A stretch of 64,000 nt of DNA from Apostichopus japonicus (lineage: Eukaryota; Echinodermata; Holothuroidea; Aspidochirotida; Stichopodidae): assembly GCF_037975245.1 (NCBI RefSeq), contig NC_092577.1, positions 573,001-637,000 on the forward strand. The letters run 5' to 3'. Numbering within the stretch: position 1 is the stretch's first letter; each line of letters starts with the position of its first letter. Positions 22,118 to 35,392 of this stretch are shown in pieces. The notes under the pieces were generated by a model. The model had not been told where the DNA came from and did no database searches. It saw only the letters and a program-made list of their open reading frames with translations. Both the position numbers and the translations under genes were made by a program.

Positions 22118-25100
22118 TTAACAATCGGGGGTGGATCCTATCCCTAGTTGGTCTTTCAGTTTATGAAAACGATCTTTTACATATTCGTAAAATTCTATGT
22201 CATATTTAAGTTTTTCTTTCAAATAAGTTTCTATTTCTTTAGACGGTTTCTTCTTAAAGGTTGTCTTGGAATTTTGGGCGGATTGACCTGAAAAATAAGA
22301 GAATGAAAAAGTTAAGTATTTCTATTCGAGGGTGAGATATATAAAAATGATAATATTCCTATACAGGGAAATAACAACCCAGGATATATTTCCTGGTGGC
22401 AATGAGATTGAGACAGTGTATGCTATTCACTATCTTGCCAGCTACAGCTCTCCAATGTGATATTACACATACAACTGTCAGTGACGTAGTTAGCGTCTAA
22501 AGCATGTGGGCGGGGTTTGTGATCCCCAACCCATGCCCTCCAGATAAAAGCTATTTTGGGGAGAATTTTCTTTTGTAGATGTCCAACAGGCGATTTAACT
22601 CTTGTTTAATATTCCAGTCACCCCATTTCAAGTGTATTATCCTATCATTGTTACCGTTCTCCAAAATCTTGCAATGATTACGAGGTACCGGGATATGAAA
22701 CCTAGGCTATATCATTTGTTTGCCTGGCACAATTATGGTAATTCAAACAATCCAGGTGAATGATACAGGAACTTTATTGATTGCATTCCTGATGGAGATG
22801 ACACTACTTCGAAAAAAATGTGTGGGAGGGGATTATCCCTTTCTCCCCCCCCCCCCCGCACCCCTCCGCGGTTTCTACACATACTATGATAATATACCAT
22901 AAATTGTACCTGCATTTTGTTTAAAACTTGTACATTTGTTGCACCAGGATCATCAGTATTCCCCTCAAATACGATGGAAAGTAAACAAAATGGTACCCAT
23001 ATACAAATGCCTACTAGTATCTTGTTGCCACCTTATTGCCACCTTATTGCCACCACCCAAAAAATACCCCCTCGTGTAGCCATTTGTATAATTAAACCTT
23101 ACGATCACAGCATCCAGTAGGTGCTATTTGATTAGTTCAAGCGATCCTGTACAACTTGCGGACAGGGAAGGGGGCGGTGGTGGGGGAGGGCATGGGGGTG
23201 TAGCCCCTTTCAACCCCACAAAGCTTTGTATAGTTGCACATTCTTGCATTGTATACCTAATTATATATTTGAATTTATGGTCTAAATATGCCTCAGAATG
23301 TGCCGTAATTTTACGTTATTTCTTAGGGGTGGGGGTTAGGAGGGTGAAATCCAGCACCCCCTACTTGGAAGTCGGCTTCTTCGCCCCCTTTCTTTGTAAA
23401 TACCGAATCCTCCCTGATACTTATATACTAAGTCTTCTCATATCTCGTACCATTTGCCCCTATTTCCATTTTGCCCCTATTTCCATTTTGCCCCTATTTC
23501 CATTTTGCCCTTGTTTCCATTTTGCCCCTATTTCCGGTTTGCCCCTATGTCCATTTTGCCCCTATTTCCATTTAGGCCCTATTTCCATTTTGCCCCTATT
23601 TCCGGTTTTTACCCTATGTCCATTTGCCACTATTTCCATTTTGCCCCTATTTCCATTTAGGCCCTATTTCCATTTTGCCCCTATTTCCATTTTGTCCCTA
23701 TTTCCATTTTGCCCCTATTTCCATTTTGCCCCTATGTCCATTTTGCCCCTATTTCCATTTAGGCCCTATTTCCGTTTTGCCCCTATTTCCATTTTGCCCC
23801 TATTTCCATTTTGCCCCTATTTCCATTTTGCCCCTATTTCCATTTAGGCCTTATTTCCGTTTTGCCCCTATTTCCATTTTGCCCCTATTTCCATTTAGGC
23901 CCTATTTCCATTTGCCCCTATTTCCATTTTGCCCATATTTCTATTTTGCCCCTATTTCCATTTTGCCCCTATTTCTATTTTGCCTCTATTTCCATTTAGG
24001 CCCTATGTCCATTTTGCCCCTATTTCCATTTTGCCCCTATTTCCATTTTGCCCCTATTTCCATTTAGGCCCTATTTCCATTTAGGCCCTATTTCCATTTA
24101 GGCCCTATTTCCATTTAGGCCCTATTTCCATTTAGGCCCTATTTCCATTTTGCCCCTATTTCCATTTTGCCCCTATTTCCATTTTGCCCCTATTTCCATT
24201 TTGCCCCTATTTCCATTTTGCCCCTATTTCCATTTAGGCCCTATTTCCATTTAGGCCCTATTTCCATTTAGGCCCTATTTCCATTTAGGCCCTATTTCAA
24301 TTCACCCCTATTTCCATTTTGCCCCTATTTCCATTTTGCCCCTATTTCCATTTTGCCCCTATTTCCATTTTGCCCCTATGTCCATTTTGCCCCTATTTCC
24401 ATTTAGGCCCTATTTCCGTTTTGCCCCTATTTCCATTTTGCCCCTATTTCCATTTTGCCCCTATTTCCATTTTGCCCCTATGTCCATTTTGCCCCTATTT
24501 CCATTGAGGCCTTATTTCCGTTTTGCCCCTATTTCCATTTTGCCCCTATTTCCATTTAGGCCCTATTTCCATTTGCCCCTATTTCCATTTTGCCCATATT
24601 TCTATTTTGCCCCTATTTCCATTTTGCCCCTATTTCTATTTTGCCTCTATTTCCATTTAGGCCCTATGTCCATTTTGCCCCTATTTCCATTTTGCCCCTA
24701 TTTCCATTTTGCCCCTATTTCCATTTAGGCCCTATTTCCATTTAGGCCCTATTTCCATTTAGGCCCTATTTCCATTTAGGCCCTATTTCCATTTAGGCCC
24801 TATTTCAATTCACCCCTATTTCCATTTTGCCCCTATTTCCATTTTGCCCCTATTTCCATTTTGCCCCTATTTCCATTTTGCCCCTATGTCCATTTTGCCC
24901 CTATTTCCATTTAGGCCCTATTTCCGTTTTGCCCCTATTTCCATTTTGCCCCTATTTCCATTTTGCCCATATTTCCATTTAGGCCTTATTTCCGTTTTGC
25001 CCCTATTTCCATTTTGCCCCTATTTCCATTCAGGCCCTATTTCCATTTTGCCCCTATTTCCATTCAGGCCCATATTTCTATTTTGCCCCTATTTCCATTT

Positions 25101-28100
25101 TGCCCCTATTTCTATTTTGCCTCTATTTCCATTTAGGCCCTATGTCCATTTTGCCCCTATTTCCATTTTGCCCCTATTTCCATTTTGCCCCTATTTCCAT
25201 TTAGGCCCTATTTCCATTTAGGCCCTATTTCCATTTAGGCCCTATTTCCATTTAGGCCCTATTTCAATTCACCCCTATTTCCATTTAGGCCCTATTTCCG
25301 TTTTGCCCCTATTTCCATTTTGCCCCTATTTCCATTTTGCCCCTATTTCCATTTTGCCCCTATGTCCATTTTGCCCATATTTCCATTTAGGCCTTATTTC
25401 CGTTTTGCCCCTATTTCCATTTTGCCCCTATTTCCATTTAGGCCCTATTTCCATTTGCCCCTATTTCCATTTTGCCCATATTTCTATTTTGCCCCTATTT
25501 CCATTTTGCCCCTATTTCTATTTTGCCTCTATTTCCATTTAGGCCCTATGTCCATTTTGCCCCTATTTCCATTTTGCCCCTATTTCCATTTTGCCCCTAT
25601 TTCCATTTAGGCCCTATTTCCATTTAGGCCCTATTTCCATTTAGGCCCTATTTCCATTTAGGCCCTATTTCCATTCACCCCTATTTCCATTTTGCCCCTA
25701 TTTCTATTTTGCCCCTATTTCCATGTAGGCCCTATTTCCATTTTACCCCTATTTCCATTTTGCCCCTATTTCCGTTTAGGCCCTATTTCCATTTAGGCCC
25801 TATTTCAATTTACCCCTATTTCCATTTTGCCCCTATTTCCATTTAGGCCCTATGTCCATTTAGGCCCTATGTCCATTTTGCCCCTATTTCCATTTTGCCC
25901 TACCCCATTTAGGCCCTATTACCTTTAGGCCCTATTTCCATACATGACTTACCAAGCATATCTCGATAAGTCTTCACAGCGCCACCACACATAGACGGCA
26001 TTAGCTTCTCCATCACTTTCAAAGTATCTTCGTATTCTTCCATGAGACCAATAACCATATATTTTTCTAGATTTTCTTTCGCCTTATTCAGGGCATATTG
26101 TGGGTTTTTACTGTGAAAGGAAACAACAAAATGACAAATGAATGTCGTGTTACTGTTTTTTACAGATCGTGTTTTACATAGACATGATTTACGCCATTAC
26201 GTATAATGCCGTTATGCAAAGGTAGTCTACTTTTCAGTTTTTGAGTCCGCACTTTTCAGTTGCTGAGTCTACCGAAGGAACTGATTATTGTTAACACACT
26301 GTACGCTGTGACCATCATGCTTATCTTACGTAAACGAATATTAATCATTCTGTCTACAACAGACGAGACACATCATGCATTGTTTGCCGGTTTATCATTG
26401 CTTCCCAATTTGTTTTGTGATAACGAATAAATTATTCACTGTCCTTTGTGTACACACCGTACCTCGTAGGATTATTATATCAATATGTCCGTTATGGTAT
26501 CTCATTCAGATGAAGAGTTTGATAGGCTACTACCCTATCCCTAACTGTTACATATATATCCATTCTCCGAACAAAACAAAGTCCAGGTTTCAGTGGTATT
26601 ACATCAATCTCATATGAATATAATGAACTACATACTTTTAGAGAAAAAAAGTTCATTTTAAGAAAATTCACCCCTGTGAGAACCTGAACACACATTCATG
26701 CACCCCCACACACAAACAACAGTCATTGAGCTTTATGCTCGGCCAGGATTTTGGCAACGTGATTATAAAGATGCCTTGTGTAGTATATTAAAAAAACTAT
26801 GACGATTCGATTGGAAACGACAGATTCTGACCGAAGACGAAATACAAAATCGATAATTTCATGAAATACGTTGCGTTTGCGTTAAACCACTCCCCCTCGA
26901 CCCCCCCCCCGACCCCCCAACCCCAACAAATATACTGGCTTGGGTATTTACCAATGACGTTGGATGAACATTCCAGCCAGTAAACATGTCGTAAGCTACG
27001 GAATGGTAAAACAGGAAGGGACCTATGGAGGCTTATTGGGGACGCAGTGCAACATTGTTATATGCTAGGGTAGATTGGAGTGTATGTCTAAGAGACAGGT
27101 AAAAAATTGCTCAAAACTTAGACCAATTGTGTGTAACTGTTCCTTTAGCTTACATATACTCCCCAATACCGCTGTGTGTATCTAACTATATCATGTTACC
27201 ACGAAAATGAATGATTAACCTACAGAGAGGAGGGTGTGGGGGAGAGGGCGTGGAGTAGAGGGCGTGGAGGGGAGGGCGTGGAGGACAGGGCGTGGAGGGA
27301 GGGCGTAGAGGGGAGGGCGTGGATGGAGGGCGTAGAGGGGAGGGCGTGGATGGAGGGCGTAGAGGGGAGGGTGTGGATGGAGGGCGTGGAGGGGAGGGTG
27401 TGGATGGAGGGCGTGGTGGGACGGCGTGGAGGGGAGGGCTTGGAGGAGAGGGCGTGGAGTAGAAGGGGAGGGAAGCGGGCGTCTGGCAGGTAACTGCAGG
27501 ATGATTTCCCTATTGGAGTGTCGTTAACTTATCAGGGGTGTGGAAAAAACGAACTAACTTACTCGCATTGTGGATCGTATCCACAAAAGAGTCGTACATT
27601 TAATTCGTAGTAAAATGGTTCTTTGCAGTCAGCACGGTTGTTATGGAAACATTCATCTAAGGTCTAAACAGGAAAATAAAGAATGCCTGGTTAGTAAGTT
27701 GTCAGCTGATCATCATAAAAAAATAACTAAATCAATAAAAAAGGAAAAAAGCAACAGGAACAGGAAACATTAATGAAAAAAAAAATAGACCGTTAAAATA
27801 TGCCCAGGATATATTTCTATAATACTTTTAATTTTTGAGAAATGGCCCTTTAAAACATTCATCATGTAAAGTGACTGGACTACTAAGTCTAATACACAGA
27901 CGGTTTAGGTCAATTCCTCAGAAGCGACACAAAACTCAATGGGGAAAACATAAGAATTTTGATGGTGTCAACATATTCCTAAAGCATTAAGAACTTGTAA
28001 CGTACAAACAGTGTTAAATGTCTCCCAGTGGTGCTCTCTTGTTTATAAGAAGAGAAAATGTTCTGTGTTGAGAACATTAATAATCCTATCTTGCCTCTTG

Positions 28101-30054
28101 TGAAAAAAAAACAACAATATAAAAAAAATATTTGTCTTAATAGCCTACTTTATTTGCTCATGCGTTATTAAAATTTAATGTGTTCGATTTTTTTTTCTTT
28201 GGAAGTTTTGTTTCTGAATATTTCTGTGTATTTCTCTTATAAATTCAAGTCACAATATTTGTCAAGTTGACAGCCTACCTCATTCGGTCGTGCGGCATGA
28301 GGTCCAAGGTTTTTAAGTAATTGTGTTTTGTTCATGTCGGCATCTCCATGCCTCATAAAATAATACCAGGAGATATATCTTGACAATGGCTCTCGTATCA
28401 TACTGGCAAACACAGGTCTCTCGTTTCTGCAAAAATTAAAGCAACAAGAATTGAAAGTTGTCAGAGAACAAAATGCAAGTCATGTTTGATGATATTTAGA
28501 TATCTTTTATGCCAGAAATTGCATTAAACAATAAACTCCTGTCGCAGTTAATTTAAATCTCCCGCGATTTGTGACGATCCAACTCGGATATCCATCATTA
28601 GACAACCTCTTGATTTGATTTAGACAACTACAACTAGAAATGGTCAATGCTTCGGCGATACTAAAATCTAATCAGAATATAGGTTATTTATTAATCAAAT
28701 GTCATATGTAATAAGTCAAATCTATAATATTGTAAATTGTTGACTTATGCATTATTATATATAATGACTTACTCTGGTAATTCTGCGTATCTGTAATGGC
28801 CGTGAATAAAACCAGGTCTGGTTTGTTCGGCTAGTTGTTCTCTTATCTTCGAAATCTTCAAACAGAATAAAACGAAAAATTATGAAACTTATGTTCATAA
28901 ATATTAGCATAGATCAACAGAAAAATGAAAAAAAAAAACTCGCCTTGACTTAAGTTATCCGTCACGTAACGAAAAGGTTAGTTAAACGTAAATTGTATGT
29001 TTACACAATCTATTTAGTTATAATAGATTGAATTAAAATACAAAAACAATCGGAGGATATAGAATAAAATGTGTCTGAGAGAAAAAGTTATTTGAAACCT
29101 AAAAATGGTTAATGTTGTAAAGTTTTACGTACCGATTTTTCATATTCTCTGATGCTCAACATATATTCAACATATACCGGATCTGGTGTTGCGAATTGAC
29201 GCACGAAATCCCAGAATACCCAAACCAAAGTTCTGCTGCCACACTTGGGGACGCTGTTGAACATAATCGTTTTCTGCAAATAAAGGAAAAAAAAGACAGT
29301 GTCATTTTCGTTACGTCATGACTTACATCATATAGTAAGGCTCGTAGCCAGGCTGGTCACATAGGGCCGTGCGCCCCCCCCCCACCCCGCCCCATGCAGG
29401 CTACTGTTCCTCGCCTCTCATCTGTTCTATCACCATATGCACAAAATCTTCACAAGTTTCAGGACATGGATATTGCGCCCTCTAAAAGTGTTGGTGCCCT
29501 TTCTACTCAGAATTGTTGATTACGACATGCGCATATTGTATTGTTGTTTGCGATCTGCACCCTTTAAAATATGGTCGATTTATTCGTATCAAAGTTCAAA
29601 TTAAAATGTTACTTTTAAATTTTGATCAAGTGCAGCAATTACTCATGCTTACATTTGGTTTAAATATGTAAGTGTGAGAATTAGAGAACTTCGAGAGAGA
29701 ATAACAGGATAACTTCTTGCTTAAAATGATATGTATATGTATATTTTTCTGTTTCATTTGTTAACATTAAGTAATTTTATTTGATTGTGATTCTCAAACG
29801 AGGACACAAACCCAACCATCATTATTGATCTATGTTATAGAGTTGATCTATGTTATAGAGTTGGTCTATGTTCATAGATATAATGTTCCTTCGCACACAA
29901 GACTGAAGATTTGATCAAGTCTAAATATTACATCATCGAGACACAGGTGCTTCAAGTTTCTTACGTTTTTTCACCTTTATTTATTGCAATGTAGTTTATT
30001 GTCTGTAATTATTTTATATTGATATTATAAACTACTACTACTGCTACCACCACC

Positions 30055-30103
<49 letters not shown>

Positions 30104-32824
30104 ATACTACTAATACTACTAATACTATTACTACTACTACTTTGTGCCTCTACAGTTTATCTCCTACCTCTTCTCTGACCCTTGTTGGTTTCTTTCTTCT
30201 CTCCACTCTTTGTCAACTAATCCACATACATCAATTTCTTTGTGTTCACCCTGCTCATTAACCTATCTGTATTCTTTGCTTGTATTTTGTCCCTTGTAGT
30301 TTCTGTTAATTGTCATTCAGCCTCTGAAGAAGATCCTGCTAGGATCGAAACGTCAGGCCCACTTTTACACACTACATACTACTATAAAATAATTATATGA
30401 AAATAGTTTATTTTCTGGGTTATGCAAATCCTGATTCTGAAATATTGAAGCTGTTTACACGATTGAATTTGAACCTTGAAAAATAGGAAAATAAAAACAA
30501 AGTGACAGTAAACGTTTTTATTTCCTCGTGGCAATATGACGTCACAAATGACAGCTTCCATACATGACTATCAAACGGAGCAACAGTTGCTTTAGTCCTT
30601 AAAGGAGTTATTTTTTTCACAAAGATCTCCATCAAATCAGCTAAAGAAGCTGGTTTGGGCTTTATCTTCTTTAAGTTTAAGATCATGTTTAGCTTCAGTG
30701 AACTGAGAATAGCCCGCCATTAAACTGCAGTATTAGGTATCTTACCGCTTCAGGTACAGGTCTACCATACAGCGACCCCTCTGGTATACCAGGAACAGTA
30801 TCAACCGGTGAGCATATTGTATGACGGACAGTGTGCGAAGACATCCTCCCTGCAGATTAGAACACAGTTAGTTTCTATTAATAAGTGTATCACGCCAGAT
30901 GTAAGTAAACACATTTGATTTCCTTCAAAACAGATCATCCAATCAATGCATTGCTATTTTTAGATTTATATGTCCGTGCAATCGAGAGGGTGGGGGTAGG
31001 GTGGGGGTAGAGATGGCCTTATATGATAACCGACTCCAGTATATAGGCCTCAGAAGAATACTGCCATGAAAAGTAGTAATAATTGTCCCTTTTTTTGTGA
31101 TGGAACCTGTTCTTGGTTTTTTCGCATTTCTGTTCAATTGTTTCTTTATTCGTTCATTGCCCAAATTATGACAGCGACCATAGCCAACATCCTAAACTGT
31201 AAACCTGTACTTGGAGCTTGTAACGCATTCAATAAGTTTAAAGGCAATTGAGCCAACAACAACTTCCTATCACTCGGGTTGTACGACAAAGCACAACAAA
31301 TATGTTATGTCGCACACTAAGCTGACATGTCCCCTTATCATTGGGTCAGGAAGTTGTTTGCATGGCGACACCAGTAGAATAGCAAACAGAACCAAACACA
31401 TCAGAGAAATTCACATCAAAGACTATGGTTATACTCAATCAACCGTTATACTCAATCAACTATATCTACAGTTAGATAGCATGAGATATATACAGTAATT
31501 AAACTTGCGTTTTCAATTAACAGTGTAGAACATTTCTCTCTTCTATTTACGTTTACATTTTCTGCAATCGGTGTATCCCTTTAAATTTGAGAGGTAAAAC
31601 TATACCGTTTGTTTGCTATGTGTTTTTAGGGAAAAAAAAGGGAACAGAAGCAGTGGCGGAGCGTCCATACAGTGAGGGGGGCGGATGCCCCCCTGACGGA
31701 CTCAAATGGACTACTGGCGCCCTTTTCAGCTTTTTACTACTTTATACTTATTCGCGATTATTGACTTTTTATTGCGCTCTCATCTACCTATTGACATTTG
31801 TCACATTTTGTTGGTGTAATTTTCTGACAAAATTGCGACGACACCTATTTATTCTTCGTTTAACTGCAAATTAGCAAGGCCAGGAAAAGGTCATTTCCAG
31901 CGATCTAGGGAGTATCTTTACTCAAAAATTTTCTGTACGCTCCGCGCCAACCTGTGGTGGCGCTCCGCTTAGAAAGTGTCGAAAGCGCCCCTACAGACCA
32001 TTCTTGCCCCCCTGACCAATTCCCCTGGCTCAGCCACTGAACAGAAGGGGGTAAAAGAAAGAACAAAAAAAGGAGCGAGGGTAAATAATGTTGTCTAATT
32101 GATTCATGCTACGTTCGTATAATACATACAGCCATTGTAAAATATTTCCAAAACAACTAATAATAAAACATAATTATTTCAATGGAGACCTATATTTATA
32201 CCGCTTAACCCAATGCTCGTAAAGTAACTTTGACTTTTATCTGTACCCTTCCTTTCACAATATTATTCCAGGGAGTTGCAACTCCTTGCTTATATACCGT
32301 GCCATGTACCGACATACCGTGCCATATACCGACATACCGTGCAATGTACCGACATACCGTGCCATATACCGACAATATGCAGAATACGGTAATTAAACTC
32401 ATTTCACTCTGCCACAGACACCGGGTATCAATACAAGGTTTGCTGGGCTGATTTACGGGTGGCATTTAAACCGTATAACATGTGGGAACGGTTTTGGAAA
32501 GGCTTTTTCTTCCTTTTACAACCAACATAGCATCCATCCTTAACAATTCTGGCCACTACTGTTTGAATCCAGGAAACCATGTATTATTAATAACCTGTTA
32601 ACACAATTTAAATTGTTATTTTTATTATTATTAGGATTATACGCCACGTATAACATAGTCTCCAAGACTGTCTACATGATCATACCTGAGATAAGCGACT
32701 TCAGTTGGCGAGAGGTTGGGTAAACTGAATCCCAAGTTGTGAAAATTACCGTCAGCCACAAAAAGACAATACAAAACAATGAACTCATTAAGACCTGGAT
32801 ACGACAGCATTGTTTAGAAGCCAT
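22118..32824 (-). CDS. Type II membrane 2-O-sulfotransferase, HS2ST/UST-like, copy 2 (8 coding exons, 347 aa)
   Basis: Tandem paralogue of the gene at 12031-18646 and the more canonical enzyme: a probable Golgi PAPS-dependent uronosyl 2-O-sulfotransferase. Exons in transcript order: 32824-32686, 30849-30746, 29273-29133, 28855-28773, 28426-28279, 27663-27563, 26110-25953, 22287-22118. They sum to 1044 bp, exactly 348 codons. Seen: N-terminus MASKQCCRIQ, signal anchor (about residues 12-30, LMSSLFCIVFLWLTVIF), PAPS loop VPKCGSRT (about 89-96), HGH in GFIHGHYRYAEL, matching the position of the catalytic histidines in HS2ST, 3'-phosphate motif IREPLSRYIS (about 166-175), CGYDPQC (about 232-238), VIGLMEEYEDTL, and a C-terminal EFYEYVKDRFHKL. 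Exons of 158, 101 and 148 bp equal those of copy 1. Introns hold a 2.5 kb minisatellite, G-rich repeats and a hAT MITE. Substrate (heparan versus dermatan/chondroitin sulfate) cannot be told from sequence. Confidence 0.95.
23455..25946. repeat. 2.5 kb minisatellite of 17-bp units in the last intron of sulfotransferase copy 2
   Basis: About 145 copies of a 17-bp unit in two main variants, ccctatttccattttgc and ccctatttccatttagg, with point variants (atgtcc, ttccgt, ttctat). Blocks of variants recur (for example around 24300-24800 and 24800-25270), which is higher-order structure. It ends about 7 bp from the donor side of exon 25953-26110. Plus-strand ORFs reading FPFCPYFHFAPISILPL are artefacts of the repeat (three units = 17 codons). 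Confidence 0.96.
27222..27485. repeat. G-rich minisatellite in sulfotransferase copy 2 intron
   Basis: Units such as gggcgtggaggggag and ggcgtggatggag, strongly G-biased on the plus strand (the non-template-like strand for this minus-strand gene). It ends about 75 bp from exon 27563-27663. Confidence 0.9.
30035..30140. repeat. (ACT)n/(ACC)n trinucleotide microsatellite
   Basis: About 100 bp of actactact with an internal accaccacc block and aat interruptions, within an intron of copy 2. Confidence 0.93.
30170..30385 (+). mobile_element. Probable Penelope-like element end with hammerhead-like motif
   Basis: Contains ctgaaga at 30324-30330, a 5-bp stem (gatcc 30332-30336 with ggatc 30342-30346) and gaaacgtc at 30347-30354. 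The order resembles the hammerhead core CTGANGA - stem II - GAAA found in Penelope-like retroelements. One extra A separates the core from the stem. No reverse transcriptase is visible nearby. The element assignment is inference. Confidence 0.4.
31651..32039. mobile_element. hAT-type MITE (389 bp) with 8-bp target duplication
   Basis: Terminal inverted repeats cagtggcggagc and, reversed, cagtggctgagc, flanked by the exact 8-bp duplication aacagaag at 31643-31650 and 32040-32047. An 8-bp duplication and cag/ctg termini fit hAT superfamily non-autonomous elements. It lies in intron 1 of sulfotransferase copy 2. Confidence 0.88.
32294..32375. repeat. 20-bp tandem repeat
   Basis: About four copies of ccgtgccatgtaccgacata with minor variants, in intron 1 of sulfotransferase copy 2. 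Confidence 0.9.
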
Positions 32825-34369
32825 TTTACAGAGTTACACCCGGTCCTATGCGTTGGAAGTATAAGTAAGCAACTTCCAAGCTATATGATTGAAAACAATA
32901 TTTATTCTCTTATCCCACAATGATAACACATGCGCATATCACTCTCCCCAGCTCGGTGATTTACGGGTTAAAAAACGACAGACAACTGTTGTTATGTCTA
33001 TTAGTCAACAACAAGCACTACTAAATATTATCCCGAGTTCCGTGTTAAGTGTTAAGCGATCCGACCAACATCAGTTACAGAGCAGAGGGAAAGATCCATT
33101 GGCGTAAACGAATGCATAATGTGTACACAAGATCCATTTTTATGAAAATATAGTTCCAATCTCGTCAAATAATTCAAAACTTGAATACAGGACGCTGTCG
33201 GCGAAATAAATTGCTTCACAGTTGACTTTCGTATGTTACGCTTCAAAGTGTACAGCCTATATCTGCATTTCAGACAGAAATTTCAAATGTAATGGAAGTT
33301 AAGTTTCCCAATACGTCCGTACACACGCGGTTATCAAGGATTGCAATCCTCAGATCTAACTTTGATGTTGATTTTACACCATAAGGCCAGGAAACGTTCC
33401 CTCAGACTGTCCGGAAAAGTAATGAATCGATCAGGACGCAACTTCGCTGTTACTCTCGCGTACAATAGCAAACCCGTTCGACTTCTATTCTGAGGTTAAT
33501 GAATGGATTCTGAGCCGTCAAAGATTATTAACCTCACTGGCTGGGTAGAAAGGTTAACGAGGCCTGCAGATCATCTATAGGCCTACAGTGTATACACCTC
33601 GTTAAGAGTGTAGGCTATGAGAGAGCGAAATCGGTCAGACCGAACAGAAACGGTAGCCGGAAATGACACGCATTTTGTCTAGCTTTATCGACTCTCCACC
33701 GTGTTCTCAAATGTTAAACGTGTTCAATATGCTAAGTCATTCTACTAGAGCACAAAGTATATCACTTCACCAAGTATTAAAGTCAGCCGTGACTGTTTTT
33801 TAACATCCCAGAATTTTCTCCGTACGTCTTCCCTCCATTTGGACAGCTGTAAACTCTGAGATATTTATCAAGTACTTATCTGAATTCCAGGATATGCAAC
33901 AACAGGATATTTGTTCTGTTTGCAGTCTTTGGTTGTATATTTGATTGGTTTTAATCCTTCGCATGTACTGTGCGTCTACAAGACCACTTATCAATTGAAT
34001 GACTGGAGTTAAAAAGCTGCCAGGAAATCCAAAATGTTCACAAGACTTCAGAGTGCCTGTCGGTAAACATGTTGAGTTCTCCGCGAGGATTAGCATCAAA
34101 CTGTAAGATTTAAAGCCAAGATTGACATGCTATGGGTAACCATGGACTTTATCATCACATTGTCTGTAGTGTAGATTGTAGATTTGTCCGTTTGTACAAC
34201 TCATGCATGTGTTTTTATGTACTGGGGTATATTAACTGATACAATCAACTGCCAGTGGCTGCATCGTGCGAAAAAGGAGATGTAAATCTAATCTCAATCT
34301 AAGTGAAAGGAGATGAAATCATGCACAACCTCTCCAAATAGCTAAGAAATATCTAATTCAGACAAAGAA

Positions 34370-34920
34370 TTCTGCACAAAATATTAACGCTGGTCTTTAA
34401 ATGCGTTGTTGATAAATCTGCTCCCCAATATCTCATATCTACATTCACTTTAGCACCACAATCTTTATAAGCCGATCATTCCACGAACACAGAGGGTCAC
34501 TTTTGCTTCAAGAGCAATAAGTGTATTTGGCGCCGAGCAATGGAATAAATTACCTAACCATGTCAAACAATCTGAGAATCTTGCAATTTTTAAAAGAAAA
34601 CTCAAAACATATTTATTTCCTGGCTAATCACTTATATACTCAATTTTTCAAATTTTCAATATTTGTAATCATTATATTTCATATTTTTGAATTTTCTTTT
34701 AGATTTTATATAACATTTTGCATTTTCTATTTTTCTCTTTGATTTTCATAGCAATTGTATATATTTATACATTCATCTAGTATATTTTTCTACGCCATTT
34801 GATATCTTATTTTCTTATGAATGGTTATTCTTTCTTTGTATGTTGTTGTAAAGCGCAACCGAAAACTTTGTTGGGGTTGCGCTATATGAAATTCAATAAA
34901 TAATAAATAATAATAATAAT
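34370..34920 (+). mobile_element. 5'-truncated non-LTR retrotransposon (CR1/L2-like) 3' end
   Basis: With frameshifts tolerated, the end of a reverse transcriptase is readable: KSAPQYL, then FGAEQWNKLPNHVKQSENL and FKRKLKTYLFPG followed by a stop at about 34615. The 3'UTR ends in gcaaccgaaaactttgttgg, gcgctatatgaaattcaata and a (taa)n/(aat)n tail to 34920. This is typical of CR1/L2-clade LINE tails. Frameshifted, so dead. Confidence 0.78.
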
Positions 34921-34996
34921 TCCATTTGGGAGATATAACAATTTAATTAATGTTCCTACATACTGAGACAAACGAAGGCTTGAGCAAGTCTTCATA

Positions 34997-35392
34997 TAGT
35001 TTAGTTTAGTTTAGTAGCAAAAAAAAAGGATCAGGAGGTACACTGAAGTCCCCATCAAGGACCCTATAGGAGAGAAAAACAAACTGACGACACAAACACT
35101 CAGACCCGATTACAATGCTTAAAGTGCTTGTCCAAGGCATTCTTAAACCCATTCACACTATACTTGCAAGTACAACTTTCTCAGGCAAACCGTTACACTC
35201 ATTCACAACCCTATTAGAGAAAAGTTATGCCGAATATTAATCCTCTTTTGTGACTTTTGGAGTTTAAGACAATGACCTCTGGTACAACTACTATTAGCTA
35301 ACATGAAAAAGTCAGTGAAGGATAAATTGTCAAAACCATACACAATATTGAAAACCTGAATCAAGTCACCACGTAACCTCCTAAGCTCCATA
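34997..35392 (-). mobile_element. Second 5'-truncated LINE 3' end, opposite orientation
   Basis: Minus-strand translation ends as in LINE reverse transcriptases: ELRRLRGDLIQVFNIVYGF, SSCTRGHCLKL, INIRHNF, then after a frameshift VVNEC..LPEKVV and FKNALDKHFK. The tail is a short (agttt)n microsatellite at 34998-35020. Broken by stops and frameshifts. Confidence 0.75.

Noticed and set aside
23128-25610. Long plus-strand ORFs reading FPFCPYFHFAPIS
   Set aside because: They are the translation of the 17-bp minisatellite; 51 bp is three units, so the frame never closes.
33800-34099. 99-codon minus-strand ORF
   Set aside because: No recognised motif, no good splice sites, and low-complexity neighbours. 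It could be a relic, but nothing supports it.
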